Shown here: piece after piece, positions 10,499-20,246 of the stretch | Numbering within the stretch: the first letter of the stretch is position 1 | Layout: each line of letters opens with the position of its first letter | DNA from: Grifola frondosa | Taxonomy: Eukaryota; Basidiomycota; Agaricomycetes; Polyporales; Grifolaceae | Direction of reading: 5' to 3' | DNA: 64,000 bases | Assembly (NCBI GenBank): GCA_001683735.1 | Contig: LUGG01000006.1 | Location: 1,178,001-1,242,000, forward strand | Notes under the pieces: generated by a model | Told to the model about the DNA's origin: nothing | The model's database searches: none | The model's input: only the letters and a program-made list of their open reading frames with translations | Position numbers and translations under genes: made by a program

Positions 10499-13184
10499 AT
10501 GGATTCCTCTGATGAGTTCGACGCTGAAGAACCTCCTGCCCGACAGATAGAAGAAGGTTCACGAGTCAAGACACCAGGTATGGCAAAATTCGCCAGAGAC
10601 CAAGCCAACTCTCGGCAGCCATCCCAAATCTGGAGAGGAACGAAAGTTACTCGCGTACGACATGAGCGGCAAGTGGGCAAAGCTCAAGATCCGTCTCTTC
10701 TTGAACTCCATGGCTGTCAACTCAGAAAGGATACTGTTGCAACACCCCGACTACAGGGGCATGTTTAACGACATTCCGAAGAGGAGGGCCGGAAATCGAG
10801 TTGTATAAGATCTTCGTATGTGGCACCGTTGTGTTCGTTCGTTTTACGTCGACTGATTCCTGTTTAGTGTAAGGCGATCGAAGAGGGTAAGATTTGCCCA
10901 GGATACAAATGCATTCCCTGCGATACGAAATACGATATGGACGATCCGGGAAAGAATAAGGTGACGTCGGAATGTACAAAATGAACGGGGCTCCCAAGAA
11001 CAGACGACCAAATTGGATCCATCAAAGCATGTGGTCGAGTTCAAGAGGAAGGAAGGAAGACGATGCGTTTAACGACGGCAAAGAAACTTTTCGAGGTCGA
11101 TTCTAACACGCTGCTCAAGTTCGAGGACAACTCATCGCATACGCGGAGATGGCCATGAACCGCCAACACCGACTCACTATATTCCGTCTTCGTCATGCAC
11201 AAGTTCGCGCGCGCTGATCCGATGGGATCGTGCTGGCGCGGTCGTGAGCGAGAAGTTCGACTACAAGAAGAATCCCGAGATCCTCGGAGAGTTCTTCTGG
11301 AGGTTCTCGCACATGACGGACGAGGCTCAAGGATATGATCCCACGGCGCAGCTGTGAACCCTCGTACGAAGCTTTTCCGACTGATGGACGAGATGGCTAA
11401 GAAGAAGCTACCGGAGCCGTTCGACTACATCCGGGAGGCGTTCGTCAGTCGCTCGAGGGGAAGTGGCCTCGATACAAGCTCACAGTCGAAGACAAAGAGA
11501 AGGGGACGCGTTACCTTCTGGTTGGGGAGGCCCATGGTGAGAAGCCTGATCTGGTCGGTCGCGGAACACGTAGTTTTGTTGCAGTCGACGTCGAGACGAG
11601 ACATTCGTGCACCTGAAGACCAGTGGCGGTATGTGTCGGACCTCCCAGTCGAAGAGCAGAAGATGCACGAAGATACGTGGAAGCGACGGAAGATGACGAT
11701 GAGATGGATGGCGATGAGACGGATGACGATGAGACGGACGAATATGTGGGAAGCGACGGAAGATGATAATGAGATTGATGAAGATGTGGAGGAAAGGAGG
11801 ACGATGACTATCCACTGCGTCCTGGCGAGCTCCATCTGGAGGGCGACATTTCTCACACTCAAACAAGTCCGGTGTCCGCAATGTTCCTACTCTGTTTTAT
11901 CATGGAGACGTCGCTGCGCAGGTCACAGAGACGCGGTCCGTCTGGAAGACGATGCCGGAAAGGCTCCGTAAAGGCAGCAGCAGCATGGATTCTTCGGGCG
12001 ACAAGCGCCACCCTCCGTCAACGCTCGCTCATTACCGTCTGGTCGAGATGGAGGTGGGCAAACCGTTGAGCGAATTCGAAACCTCGCTCGAACTGGTCAA
12101 ATTGGTTTCGGATTGCCTCATAGGTGAGTTCTCGTCTGACAAGTAGCAGATTATACGCTGACTCCAGTTAGCTCACGAGGATGCGGTCACACGTGCTCGT
12201 GTACTTCATCGCGACATCAGCTCCGGCAACATGTTGATGTATCCGTTTAAAGTCACAAGTAACGAGGGTGTGCCAGAATACCTCTGGACAGGACTCCTCA
12301 ATGACTGGGAGCTTTCAAAACCTATTGCAATGCCTGGAACCACTGATTCGCCTCGCAGAGATGGCCGCACGGTAAAATTCCTCTACGACATGCATCGCTG
12401 TAATAGTGCTAATTCTGTTGTCTGCAGGGAACTTGGCAGTTTATGTCGAGTGCTATCCTTGACGACAAATCCCGACGACCGATGATTGAAGACGAACTCG
12501 AGTCGTTCTTCTACGTGCTCCTATACTACGCTGTCCGCTATCTCAAACACAATTCGAAGGATGTCGCAAGTTTTATGCTCGCCTTCTTCGACAGCTATTC
12601 ATTTACCAACGGAGAATACGGTTGCGGATTCGCCAAGCGAGCAGCGATACGCCTCGGCGAACTCTCGTGGTCCGATAACCGAGAAATTGTCTTCGCAGGC
12701 GAAGGTTCGCACCGACATCCGTTGAACGATCTCATTTCAACGATGTTGCCGTGGTTCCGAGGGCGCTACCAAATGATGAAGCATGAAAAACAGCTCCGCG
12801 AGCAGCCTACTAGTGGTACGGATGCTCAGACGAAGGGACAGTCCCAGGCAAAAGCCAACAAGTATGCCGCTCACGTGATGGATGAAGACACTGACGATGA
12901 AGATGACGACGATTCTACGGAGGATGAAGACAAGACTAAGTTTGTAAAGGCCGCCTCGAATTTGAGCGGACATCGCGCAATGCGTCTATTGCTGCGGAAG
13001 GCTGTTAGAACTGCGAATTGGCCTAGTGATGACAAGCTGGGAGATCAGTTGCCGCAGGAATACACTTCCAAAAGGTAGACGCGGGAGTGGTACAGATAGC
13101 TATGCTACCACCACTGGACAGAAGCATCGCCTAGAAGACATTCTTGCATATACTTGGATGAGGAAACGTCCCAGGCGCGCGTAA
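10499..13184 (+). pseudogene. FunK1-type protein kinase, copy D1 (many single-base breaks)
   Basis: Homologous to D2 over its whole length: MDSSDEFDAEEPPARQ at the start, CDTKYDMDD in exon 2, LHRDISSGN catalytic loop and LLNDWELSK in exon 3 (about 12172-12371), then exon 4 with ELESFFYVLLYYAVRYLKHN. Exons 1 and 2 contain many one-base deletions relative to D2, for example in the blocks around 10965, 11030, 11180, 11355, 11440 and 11600, so no long frame survives before 11.9 kb. An extra base at about 13074 ends the frame just after YTSKR, and the expected tail (RKRPRRA) follows in another frame to 13184. The HRD and NDW motifs are intact. The density of one-base gaps suggests either decay or poor consensus quality. 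Confidence 0.8.
11692..11736 (+). repeat. 15-nt acidic coding repeat, 3 units
   Basis: Three tandem copies of a GATGRCGATGAGAYG unit encode D(D/G)DE(M/T). They lie between the kinase ATP-Lys strand and the EGDI helix. D2 has four units at 45733-45792. Confidence 0.75.
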
Positions 13185-14680
13185 TCGCCTCCTTTCTTCG
13201 GTGTGCGGAACAATACGCTTATGCCAATATGATACCACACCTTTCGCTAACCTTCCGCCAGTGCTCCGTCTACGCTCACATCCATCTCATTGATACCCGC
13301 ATCCCGCTCTCAGGCCATCGCGTTTATCACGTACCTATGTTGTAAATTAGATGGATAAGTCTGTGACATGTATCGTGCTTGTACATACGTGTTCTGTGGC
13401 GTATACCTTGATCGTACCGACGTGTTTCTGTGCCGCAATAGATGAGAACGTTGAACGAAGATTTTTATCAGACTCAAAGAAAGAGGGTGAGAATAGGAGG
13501 TTGCACAAAGTGACAAAACACGACGGCAAATCTACGCACAGCAGTACTGTGGCTTTATCATTTATGCCAAACGTTAACCGATCTTCACGGAATCAGATGT
13601 ACGATGAGATCGGGCGAGGACACCAACAGCTGATACCGACCAGAATTCCAGTACTTCCGAGGTGAAAGGTGAAAATCTAACTAAAGTCCGCAGGTGGAAT
13701 CTTCAAAGTAGTTCAAGTCAATCTAGAAATTAAGCACAAGGAGATAAGGCAGGAATCATGTTGTTATTTATCATATTGGCAGATATGATTATTATAATTA
13801 TATAGGTCATTTTCACCGCTGTACTTATAATCACTATTTTCGCACGACGTTGGGCGTACCAGCCTGTACCAGCTCGAACCGAGGTTGTCTTGGGTCGAAT
13901 CGATCTTGCTCGTTCAAAATCTTCTCTCTTTTATAATGGACGCCTCTCCCCCATCTGTACCGGATCCTCCATCCGCGTAAATCCCAATGAACTTTTCCAA
14001 GGTCCGTGCCGTCCCTAGCAGCTAAGCCATCATTCGAGGGGCATACATCATTCAGCTCGCCCAAGATTCCAGTCCGTGAACCGGAGAAACACGTGCACGG
14101 ATATTGCGTGAGCTCATAGACATGCCCAAGTCTGTCGTCGCAGCTTCTAGTCTGCACTTCGCGCGCTTCTCTTCTACAATAAGTTCAGACTCGTCGTCCT
14201 CGCTGTTTGATTCAAAGTGCTTGCGCCGCAGAAACTTGATAACTCTTGCGTCTGGGATGCGCCCGCACATGTTCGATGCATGGAAGCAATCGCTTCCATA
14301 GGTGAGTTTCCTGATTTGCACCGTATTCAGGAGAGTTATCACACGAACGTAGAGCTGATACCAGACATTGTGTCAGACGGAGCTGATTGAAGGCGTTAGT
14401 GCGCATAAATAAAACTTACTTTCTCCGGATAGTATACGAACATCTGCATTCGGGCAATCTTCCGGGCCGATTCTGTATGCGCCACAACGCGCCACAGAAA
14501 TATAAGCGAGCTATGCTGCTGTCCTCTATTCAGCGTGCTGTGTCAGAATGTGAGCCACCCACCTCCACCCATCCCCCACTTTCCAGCCCAGATTACTTAC
14601 CACGAGCCCCATCGAACAACATTGCAAGACATCGCGAGTCATCCAACAACGATAAGCCTACCCCACGACATCATCTATCT
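13185..14680. other. Intergenic D1-F
   Basis: 13185 to about 13540 matches the D2 downstream flank (47.24-47.57 kb) and marks the right end of the large duplication. From about 13.6 to 14.5 kb the sequence is unique in the window. Open frames exist on the minus strand (14052-14342) but resemble no family known to me. The end carries the F promoter, with TGTCAGAATGTGAGCC near 14547. Confidence 0.55.
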
Positions 14681-16048
14681 ATGAAGAACGTTCCCGCATA
14701 CTCTGCCGCATCCGACGGGACTCACTCAACATACACAATAGGAAAAGGCCCCAGCGGATGCGCGAAAGTCAGCCACCGTTTCTTCTTGGACTCCATGCTA
14801 GTACAGTCAGACACTGTTCTGTCGCGTCACCCTACCTACCAGGATATGTCTTGCAAGATTCCGGATCACGAGGTTGCGGCGGTCGATTTGCAGCCACTCT
14901 TCGTAAGTGCCACTATGCGCTAAATCCATTTGTCGCACTAACTTCTTCCCAGTGCGAGGTCATCACGGACAGCAGCGTCTGTCCAGGATACGCGCTGCAT
15001 CCCTGCGCCACCGAGTGCGACTCGTACGATGAGCGGCTGTGCACGGACGTCGGACTGTACAAGGCCGGCGGGGCGCCTACAGACGGCCGCACATATTGGG
15101 ACCACCAGCGGATGTGGCTCGATTTCAGGAAGAAGGGCAGCAGCTCGGCCGACCCGTTCAGCGATGAGGGGGGTGACCAGGTGAGATCGCTGGTCCTCGA
15201 GCAGCTCCGTCGCACGGTGAGATTATTTCCCTGCCAGCATTCCGAAATAATCCTCATTTATTGTATACAGGGCACTCGGCAGTTCATGTCGAGTGCCATC
15301 CTCGATGACAAATTTCGACAACCGACCGTTGAGGACAAACTGGAGTCGTTCTTCTACGTGCTCATCTACTACGGCGTCCGCTATCTCAAACACAATTCGA
15401 AAGATGTCGCAAGTTTCATGCTCGCCTTCTTCGACGGCTATTCATTTAGCAACGGAGAATATAGTTGCGGAAATGGCAAGCGCACCTTGGTGAAAAGTGC
15501 CGAGCTCAAATGGAACGATAACCGGAAATTTTTTCTTCACTGGCGAAGGTTCGCGACCGCATCCGTTGAACAATCTCGTTGCAACGACATTGCCGTGGTT
15601 TCAGGGGCGCTATCATTTGATGGACCATGAGCAAGAGCTTCACGAGCAGCCCTCCAGCAGCACATCCATGCAGAATCCTGCTGTGAGCAGATCATCCGAC
15701 AAAAGTACAGACGAATATGCCTATTTACGGAAGCGTTCCCATCCCATTGACTCAGGAGGTTCTAAAATCAACGGTTTCAAATCTCTACAGGAACCGCTGC
15801 TCGCTGCTAGACGAGAGGCCGCCTCGAATTTGGACGGACATCGCGCAATGCGTCTATTGCTGCGGAAGGCTGTCAGAAGCGCGAATTAGCCTAGTGAAGA
15901 CAAGCTAGGAGATCAGTTGTTGATGGGATACACTTCCAAAAGGACGCGCGGGAGCAAGGACAGCAATACTGCCACCACTGGAGTGAAGCGCCACCCAGAA
16001 GACGTTCTTGCGCATGTCTATATGAAGAAACATCCCAGGCGCGCGTAG
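14681..16048 (+). pseudogene. FunK1 copy F with the kinase catalytic core deleted
   Basis: Exon 1 starts MKNVPAYSAASDGTHSTY. Exon 2 starts at the conserved splice site with CEVITDSSVCPGYALHPC and continues through TDVGLYK and MWLDFRKKG. At about 15207-15213 the sequence jumps from the N-terminal domain (VLEQLR) straight to the codons that normally end exon 3 (RT, before the GTGAG donor). About 1.2 kb is missing, including the ATP-Lys strand, the hinge, the HRD loop and NDW. The junction keeps frame with the next exon (GTRQFMSSAILDDK). Further damage is an extra base near 15530 and a Trp-to-stop change (TAG, 15887-15889) in the tail. It cannot be an active kinase, but the N-terminal domain could still be expressed. 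Confidence 0.85.
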
Positions 16049-16059
16049 TCGACTCTAAT

Positions 16060-16550
16060 CTTGAAGATTGGAGACAAGACATCTATGCCCATCGATATCA
16101 CGCCTCCCACCAGTATACGTCGTTCAGAATTGTAATGTGCATGTATCAGAACACGTGGTGTCGGAATGATGCAACACAGTCGGTGGAAATATTCTATGAT
16201 GTCGTGGGGACTCGGGAGGGCAAGCCTTTTCGTCGCCGAATGAGTCGCTCGAGTCATGCAATGTTGCTCGACTGCGAAACGCGGTAAGTTATATCTGTAT
16301 GGAACGGGATAGAGGGGGGACTCACGTTCTGACACAGAAAACGGGGGAAAGCGGCGCGGCTCGCTCGCGCGATGTGGTACGTACCGAGCCTCGGACCGAG
16401 TCCATCTACCCGCCAAAAAGTAGTGGCTATATCCTTTAAGCAAAACGCTATAAGTAACACCTATCAATCGTACGCCTCTCTCTGATGTGAAGAATATCTG
16501 TCGGCACCATTTAATGGACGAGACAAGCTGGGGAAAAGTAATTTGTTTCA
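16060..16550 (-). pseudogene. Remnant of a FunK1 5' flank, inverted
   Basis: On the minus strand this stretch resembles 5760-6000. Shared features include ACCACATCGCGCGAGCG, GTCGAGCAACA...CATGACTC and GCGACGAAAAGGCT, but no kinase sequence follows. 16060-16130 on the plus strand is the usual FunK1 3' flank, here downstream of F. It is a scar of an inverted copy. Confidence 0.5.
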
Positions 16551-16773
16551 AGCTTGCATCTGCTGGGGTAACGGTCTGATTATGATCAACGTTTGATAAC
16601 CTAACCTAATATACAGAGGAACGACTGTCTTCCACATATAGAGGCTGGCTCAACCTGTTCGTGTTATTCCGACTATGCAAACAAGTGGGATTGGAAACAT
16701 GACTATAAATGACTATAGACAGAGATTCGAGTACGGATGGATCACTGGCGATGATTGATCGCTTCAAAGGCAG

Positions 16774-19116
16774 CTAAAAGCGTATCTTCCTGAAGGTGCA
16801 GTTCTTCGGTAACTGGTCTCCCGACTTGTCGTTTTGGGGCCAGCTGGCACACTTGACCGCCCTGCGCAGCAAGACCCGCATCGCGCGGTGTTCATCCAAA
16901 TTCGAGGCAGCTTTTGCAAACTTGATTGCGTCACCACCGGCATAAGGCTCGCCTTCACCCTTCATAGAATCGTCGTGATCTTCATAGTCAATGTCTTCAC
17001 CCAGCATAACATCAGCATATTTGTTGGTTTCTGTCTTCGACCGTCCCTTCACCTGCTTGTCACTAGCGGACCGCTCGCGGAGCTCTTTCTCGCGCACCAT
17101 CACATGATAGCGTCCTTGAAACCACGGCAACATCGTCTCAATGAGATCGTTCAACGGATGCGCGTGCGAACCTTCGCTAGCAAAAAGAACGTCCCGGCCG
17201 TCGGGCCACTGGAGCTCGCCACAGTGTACCGCAGCACGCTTGGGGAATCCACAACTGTATTCTCCATTGGCAAATGAATAGCTGTCGAAGAAGTAGGCCA
17301 TAAAACTTGCGACATCCTTCGAATTGTGTTTGAGGTATCGGACACCGTAGTATAGGATGACGTAGAAGAACGACTCGAGTTCGTCTTCAATCATCGGTCG
17401 TCGGGATTTGTCGTCAAGGACAGCACTCGACATAAATTGCCACGTCCCCTGTCGAAGACTTGATTGAGGATACGCGACAACAAGCATGGGAGAAGAGTCT
17501 TACCATACGGGCTGTCGTGCTTGGCCCCGCAGCTGTATCGCGCTCTGCTATCGACTTCGAACACTCCCAATCACTCAGCAGCCCTGCCCACACATATTGT
17601 GTGAATCCTTGCTGGTTCGCGACTTGCATCGGATACATAAGCGTGTTCCCAGGACTGATGTCTCCATGAAGGACACGAGCGAGTGCCACCGCATCTTCGT
17701 GAGCTATGCAATGCCAGTCAGTGCACTCACCCGAATTTATCGAACAACTACTCACCTATAATACAGTCAGAAATAATCTTTACAAGTTCGACACCCGATT
17801 CGAATTCGCTCAATGGCCTCCCCACCTCCTCCTCGACTAGACGGTAGTGGACTAGTTTCGAAGGCTGGTCCGAATGTGTACGAGTTCCGACGGTCCGTGG
17901 TCCTTGGACTATCGCATTCCACGCCTCTTGCGTTGCAGTGACCTGCCCACCTACATCTCCATGACAAACCACAGTGGGAACATTGCGGACGCCCATCAAG
18001 TTCAAGTACGACAGAATGTCGCCCTCCAGATTAGACTCGCATATTCGCAGCGGGTGACGGTCGTCCGCCGTATGTTCCTGCTGCATACTATCTTCATCGG
18101 GGGCATACCGCCACTGGTCCTTCAGGTGGACGAAGACCTCCTTCTCGACGTCTACAGCCACGTAGCTCCGAGTTCCGCCCCCCACCAGACCAGGTGTAAT
18201 GTGCAGCGGCCGCCCTACCAGAAAGCGGTGCGTTACTCGCTCTTTGTCTTCGACCGCCAGTTGGTACCGATAACACCCTACATCGATCGACTTCTGGAAC
18301 TCTGTCCGAATGTAATCGAGCAGTTCTGGCAACTTCTTCTCTGCAGTCTTGTCCATGAGGCGATAAGAATCAGTGCCCGGGTGTACGAGCTGCACAGTGG
18401 GATCGTATCCTTGCGCCTCGTCGGTCATGCGTGCGAACCGCCAGAAGAACTCGCCGAGGATCTCAGGATGTTCCTTGTAATCTATTTCTTCCGTCATGAC
18501 TGCGCCGGAGCGGTCCCATCGGATGAGGCGCGCGAACGTGCGCATGACCAAGACGGTATAGGTATGTGTGCGGTGTGCTCGACCCATGGCCATCTCTGCA
18601 TGCGAACTGAGCCGTTCTAGGGACCGCTTCCTCATATGCCCGCTCACCTCGTCGCCAAAAGGATCTCCCTCCTCCGTGAACTCGACCCACATACGATGGC
18701 CATCCCAGTAGGTAGAGCAGTCCTTGGGAGACTCGGAAGTCTTATACAATCCAACGACCACATTGGTCTGCCGCCCATCGTGCTTCGTGTCGCAATGATG
18801 GAATTTATATCCCGAACACGTGCCTATGACGGACTTGCACTTGAACGATAGTCAGCGGGTAACAATAGAAACCAAACACAGTTGTGGCACTTACGAAGAG
18901 CGGATATAACTTGCTCACTGAACGCTCGCCGTCGGGTATGGCGTGGAACATATCCTTGTAGCTAGGCTGTCGCAGCATGATTTTTCCTGAACTGACTGGC
19001 ATAGAGTCCAAGAAGAGACGGTGGCTAACTTCCACAATTGTAGGTTGCGTGACAAAGGACATGGAAGAATTTGCGGGGAAGTTCTGCATAGGCGGTGGGT
19101 TGAAGTAGTGCGACAT
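16774..19116 (-). CDS. FunK1-type protein kinase, copy G (apparently intact)
   Basis: This is the cleanest copy. Exon 1 starts at 19116 (MSHYFNPPPMQNF). Exon 2 runs from about 18845 (CKSVIGTCSGYKFHHC) to about 17757. Exon 3 (about 17702-17505) carries LHGDISPGN and LLSDWECSK. Exon 4 runs from about 17448 to the stop at 16774. The spliced product is about 725 residues with no frame break. The N-terminal domain has VVVGLYK ... MWVEFTEEG, so both the Asp and the Lys of the D...ExK pattern seen in the E type are gone. Kinase N-lobe: SYVAVDVEKEVFVHLKDQW; hinge: HYRLVEEEVGRPLSEF. The catalytic HRD is HGD. The tail ends KNCTFRKIRF without the basic RKRP ending, as in B1 and B2. Introns are GT-AG and about 50-70 nt. 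Confidence 0.9.
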
Positions 19117-19158
19117 GGGTGAGTAAACTGTGTGGTTGTATGAAAAAGAAATTTTGGA

Positions 19159-19190
19159 GGCTCACTTTCTGGAACGACGCGGTTTAAATA
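19159..19190 (-). promoter_or_regulatory. Core promoter of G: TATTTAAA plus GTGAGCC
   Basis: On the minus strand, TATTTAAA (19190-19183) is followed by AGTGAGCC (19166-19159), about 43 nt before the ATG at 19116. It is the same pair as in B1 and B2. Confidence 0.55.
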
Positions 19191-19759
19191 CCCCAAGGTC
19201 GGGGTGGCGTGGCTCGCTTATGTTTTCGTTTTGTGGCACGCCACGCGGCCCAGACGAGTCGGACCGGAGGATTGGCTGAATATTTGAGGTTCTCTGTCCT
19301 TCGATCATATAGATGTTAGTCCCCAGCTTCTTGAACATCTTTGTTCAGCTTTGGTCGCAAGAAACTTATTCAGGATAGCGGATAAACCGAAGTTCCGACC
19401 CAAGAGGGATCGGACTATCACCTCGGGAATGCCAAAGGGTATCACGTGAGTGTTACTGGACAGTCTGCTGTCATTGGCTTGTCGATGTCACGGTGTGATG
19501 TTTGGACTCCGTTTGGGCATGGACGTTACGTCGTCACAGTGTAAATGGCAGGGGTATGAGCTGGTATGAGCATTCAAGTACTGATCCTCCAGCTTGTTTT
19601 CGCTAGGCCAATCTACGGTTAAAGCAAGCATCCGCAACAGATTGATTGCGCAGTGTACTTTTTTTTTTGTGAGTCGTCATACTCCACACAAACGCAACAT
19701 TCGCAACAATTTCGGCCAGAACAAATCCTCCAATGCATGTGTACAAATCGTGTCTCAAG
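19191..19759. other. Intergenic upstream of G
   Basis: The left part continues the G promoter and resembles the B1 and B2 upstream regions (the GCCACGCGG...CCGGAGG stretch). No gene is recognised in the rest. Confidence 0.55.
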
Positions 19760-19761
19760 GT

Positions 19762-20060
19762 CTATATGGCAGGAGGGTCGCAAAACACCTGGTCGACTGG
19801 CCCAGGCCCAGGCTTCTCGCAATAAGCCAACAGCCTATAATATGCATCTGCGCGAATCTCCTCCAATTCATCGACATACTTCTTGAACTGTCTGCTGGTG
19901 CGCACCTCAAGCGCTGCGGCGCGCGCAACATCCTCCAGTCGGTCTGCACAGGCAATAGCATAGATGCGTAACGGCATTGTCTTTGCAAGTACGACAAGGC
20001 GGTCCTTCATGAGCTGGAGGGCCTCGGAGAACTCGTACTTCGTAAGCGCGTATATCCTAC
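19762..20060 (-). pseudogene. BTB/POZ-domain protein fragment
   Basis: On the minus strand the frame reads KYEFSEALQLMKDR, then MPLRIYAIACADRLEDVARA and DELEEIRADAYYRLLAYCEK. This matches the segment after the BTB fold in BTB1 (51.27 kb), which has PLRVYAIACRLLLEDVALA and MDEIPAGAYYRLL. Neither the first half of the BTB domain nor the C-terminal tail is present. It is an isolated piece between FunK1 genes, probably carried in by duplication. Confidence 0.75.
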
Positions 20061-20246
20061 GCCACTTGGGACGTTTCTCTAGGTTTCTCCGGGCGAGTTA
20101 AAATATTCTTCTCCCTGGCACTTGCATCGTCATTCTTAACAGATTTCGTATACTCCCACAAATGCTGGAGTCTGGACAGTACCCAAAGTTGAAACTCTTC
20201 GGCCCGACTCTGCGAGCCCCACCGCTTTGTTCCGGTTAAACGTGCT

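Larger units (their letters stand above)
1..13540. repeat. Segmental duplication, left copy (A-B1-C1-D1)
   Basis: Gene order, orientation and spacers match 34.79-47.57 kb. The left edge is outside the window. The spacers A-B1/E2-B2 are nearly identical. The right edge lies about 13.54 kb. Internal differences are the remnant at 5980-6500, present only here, and scattered indels. Confidence 0.9.

Noticed and set aside
14281..14298. TGGAAG...CTTCCA inverted repeat as a transposon end
   Set aside because: Arms of only about seven bases with no partner copy, target duplication or transposase nearby.
14052..14342. 96-codon minus-strand frame upstream of F
   Set aside because: No family resemblance found; kept only as part of the intergenic description.
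17874..18620. 248-codon frame on the plus strand across copy G
   Set aside because: It is the antisense shadow of G exon 2; similar shadows occur opposite the other FunK1 copies.
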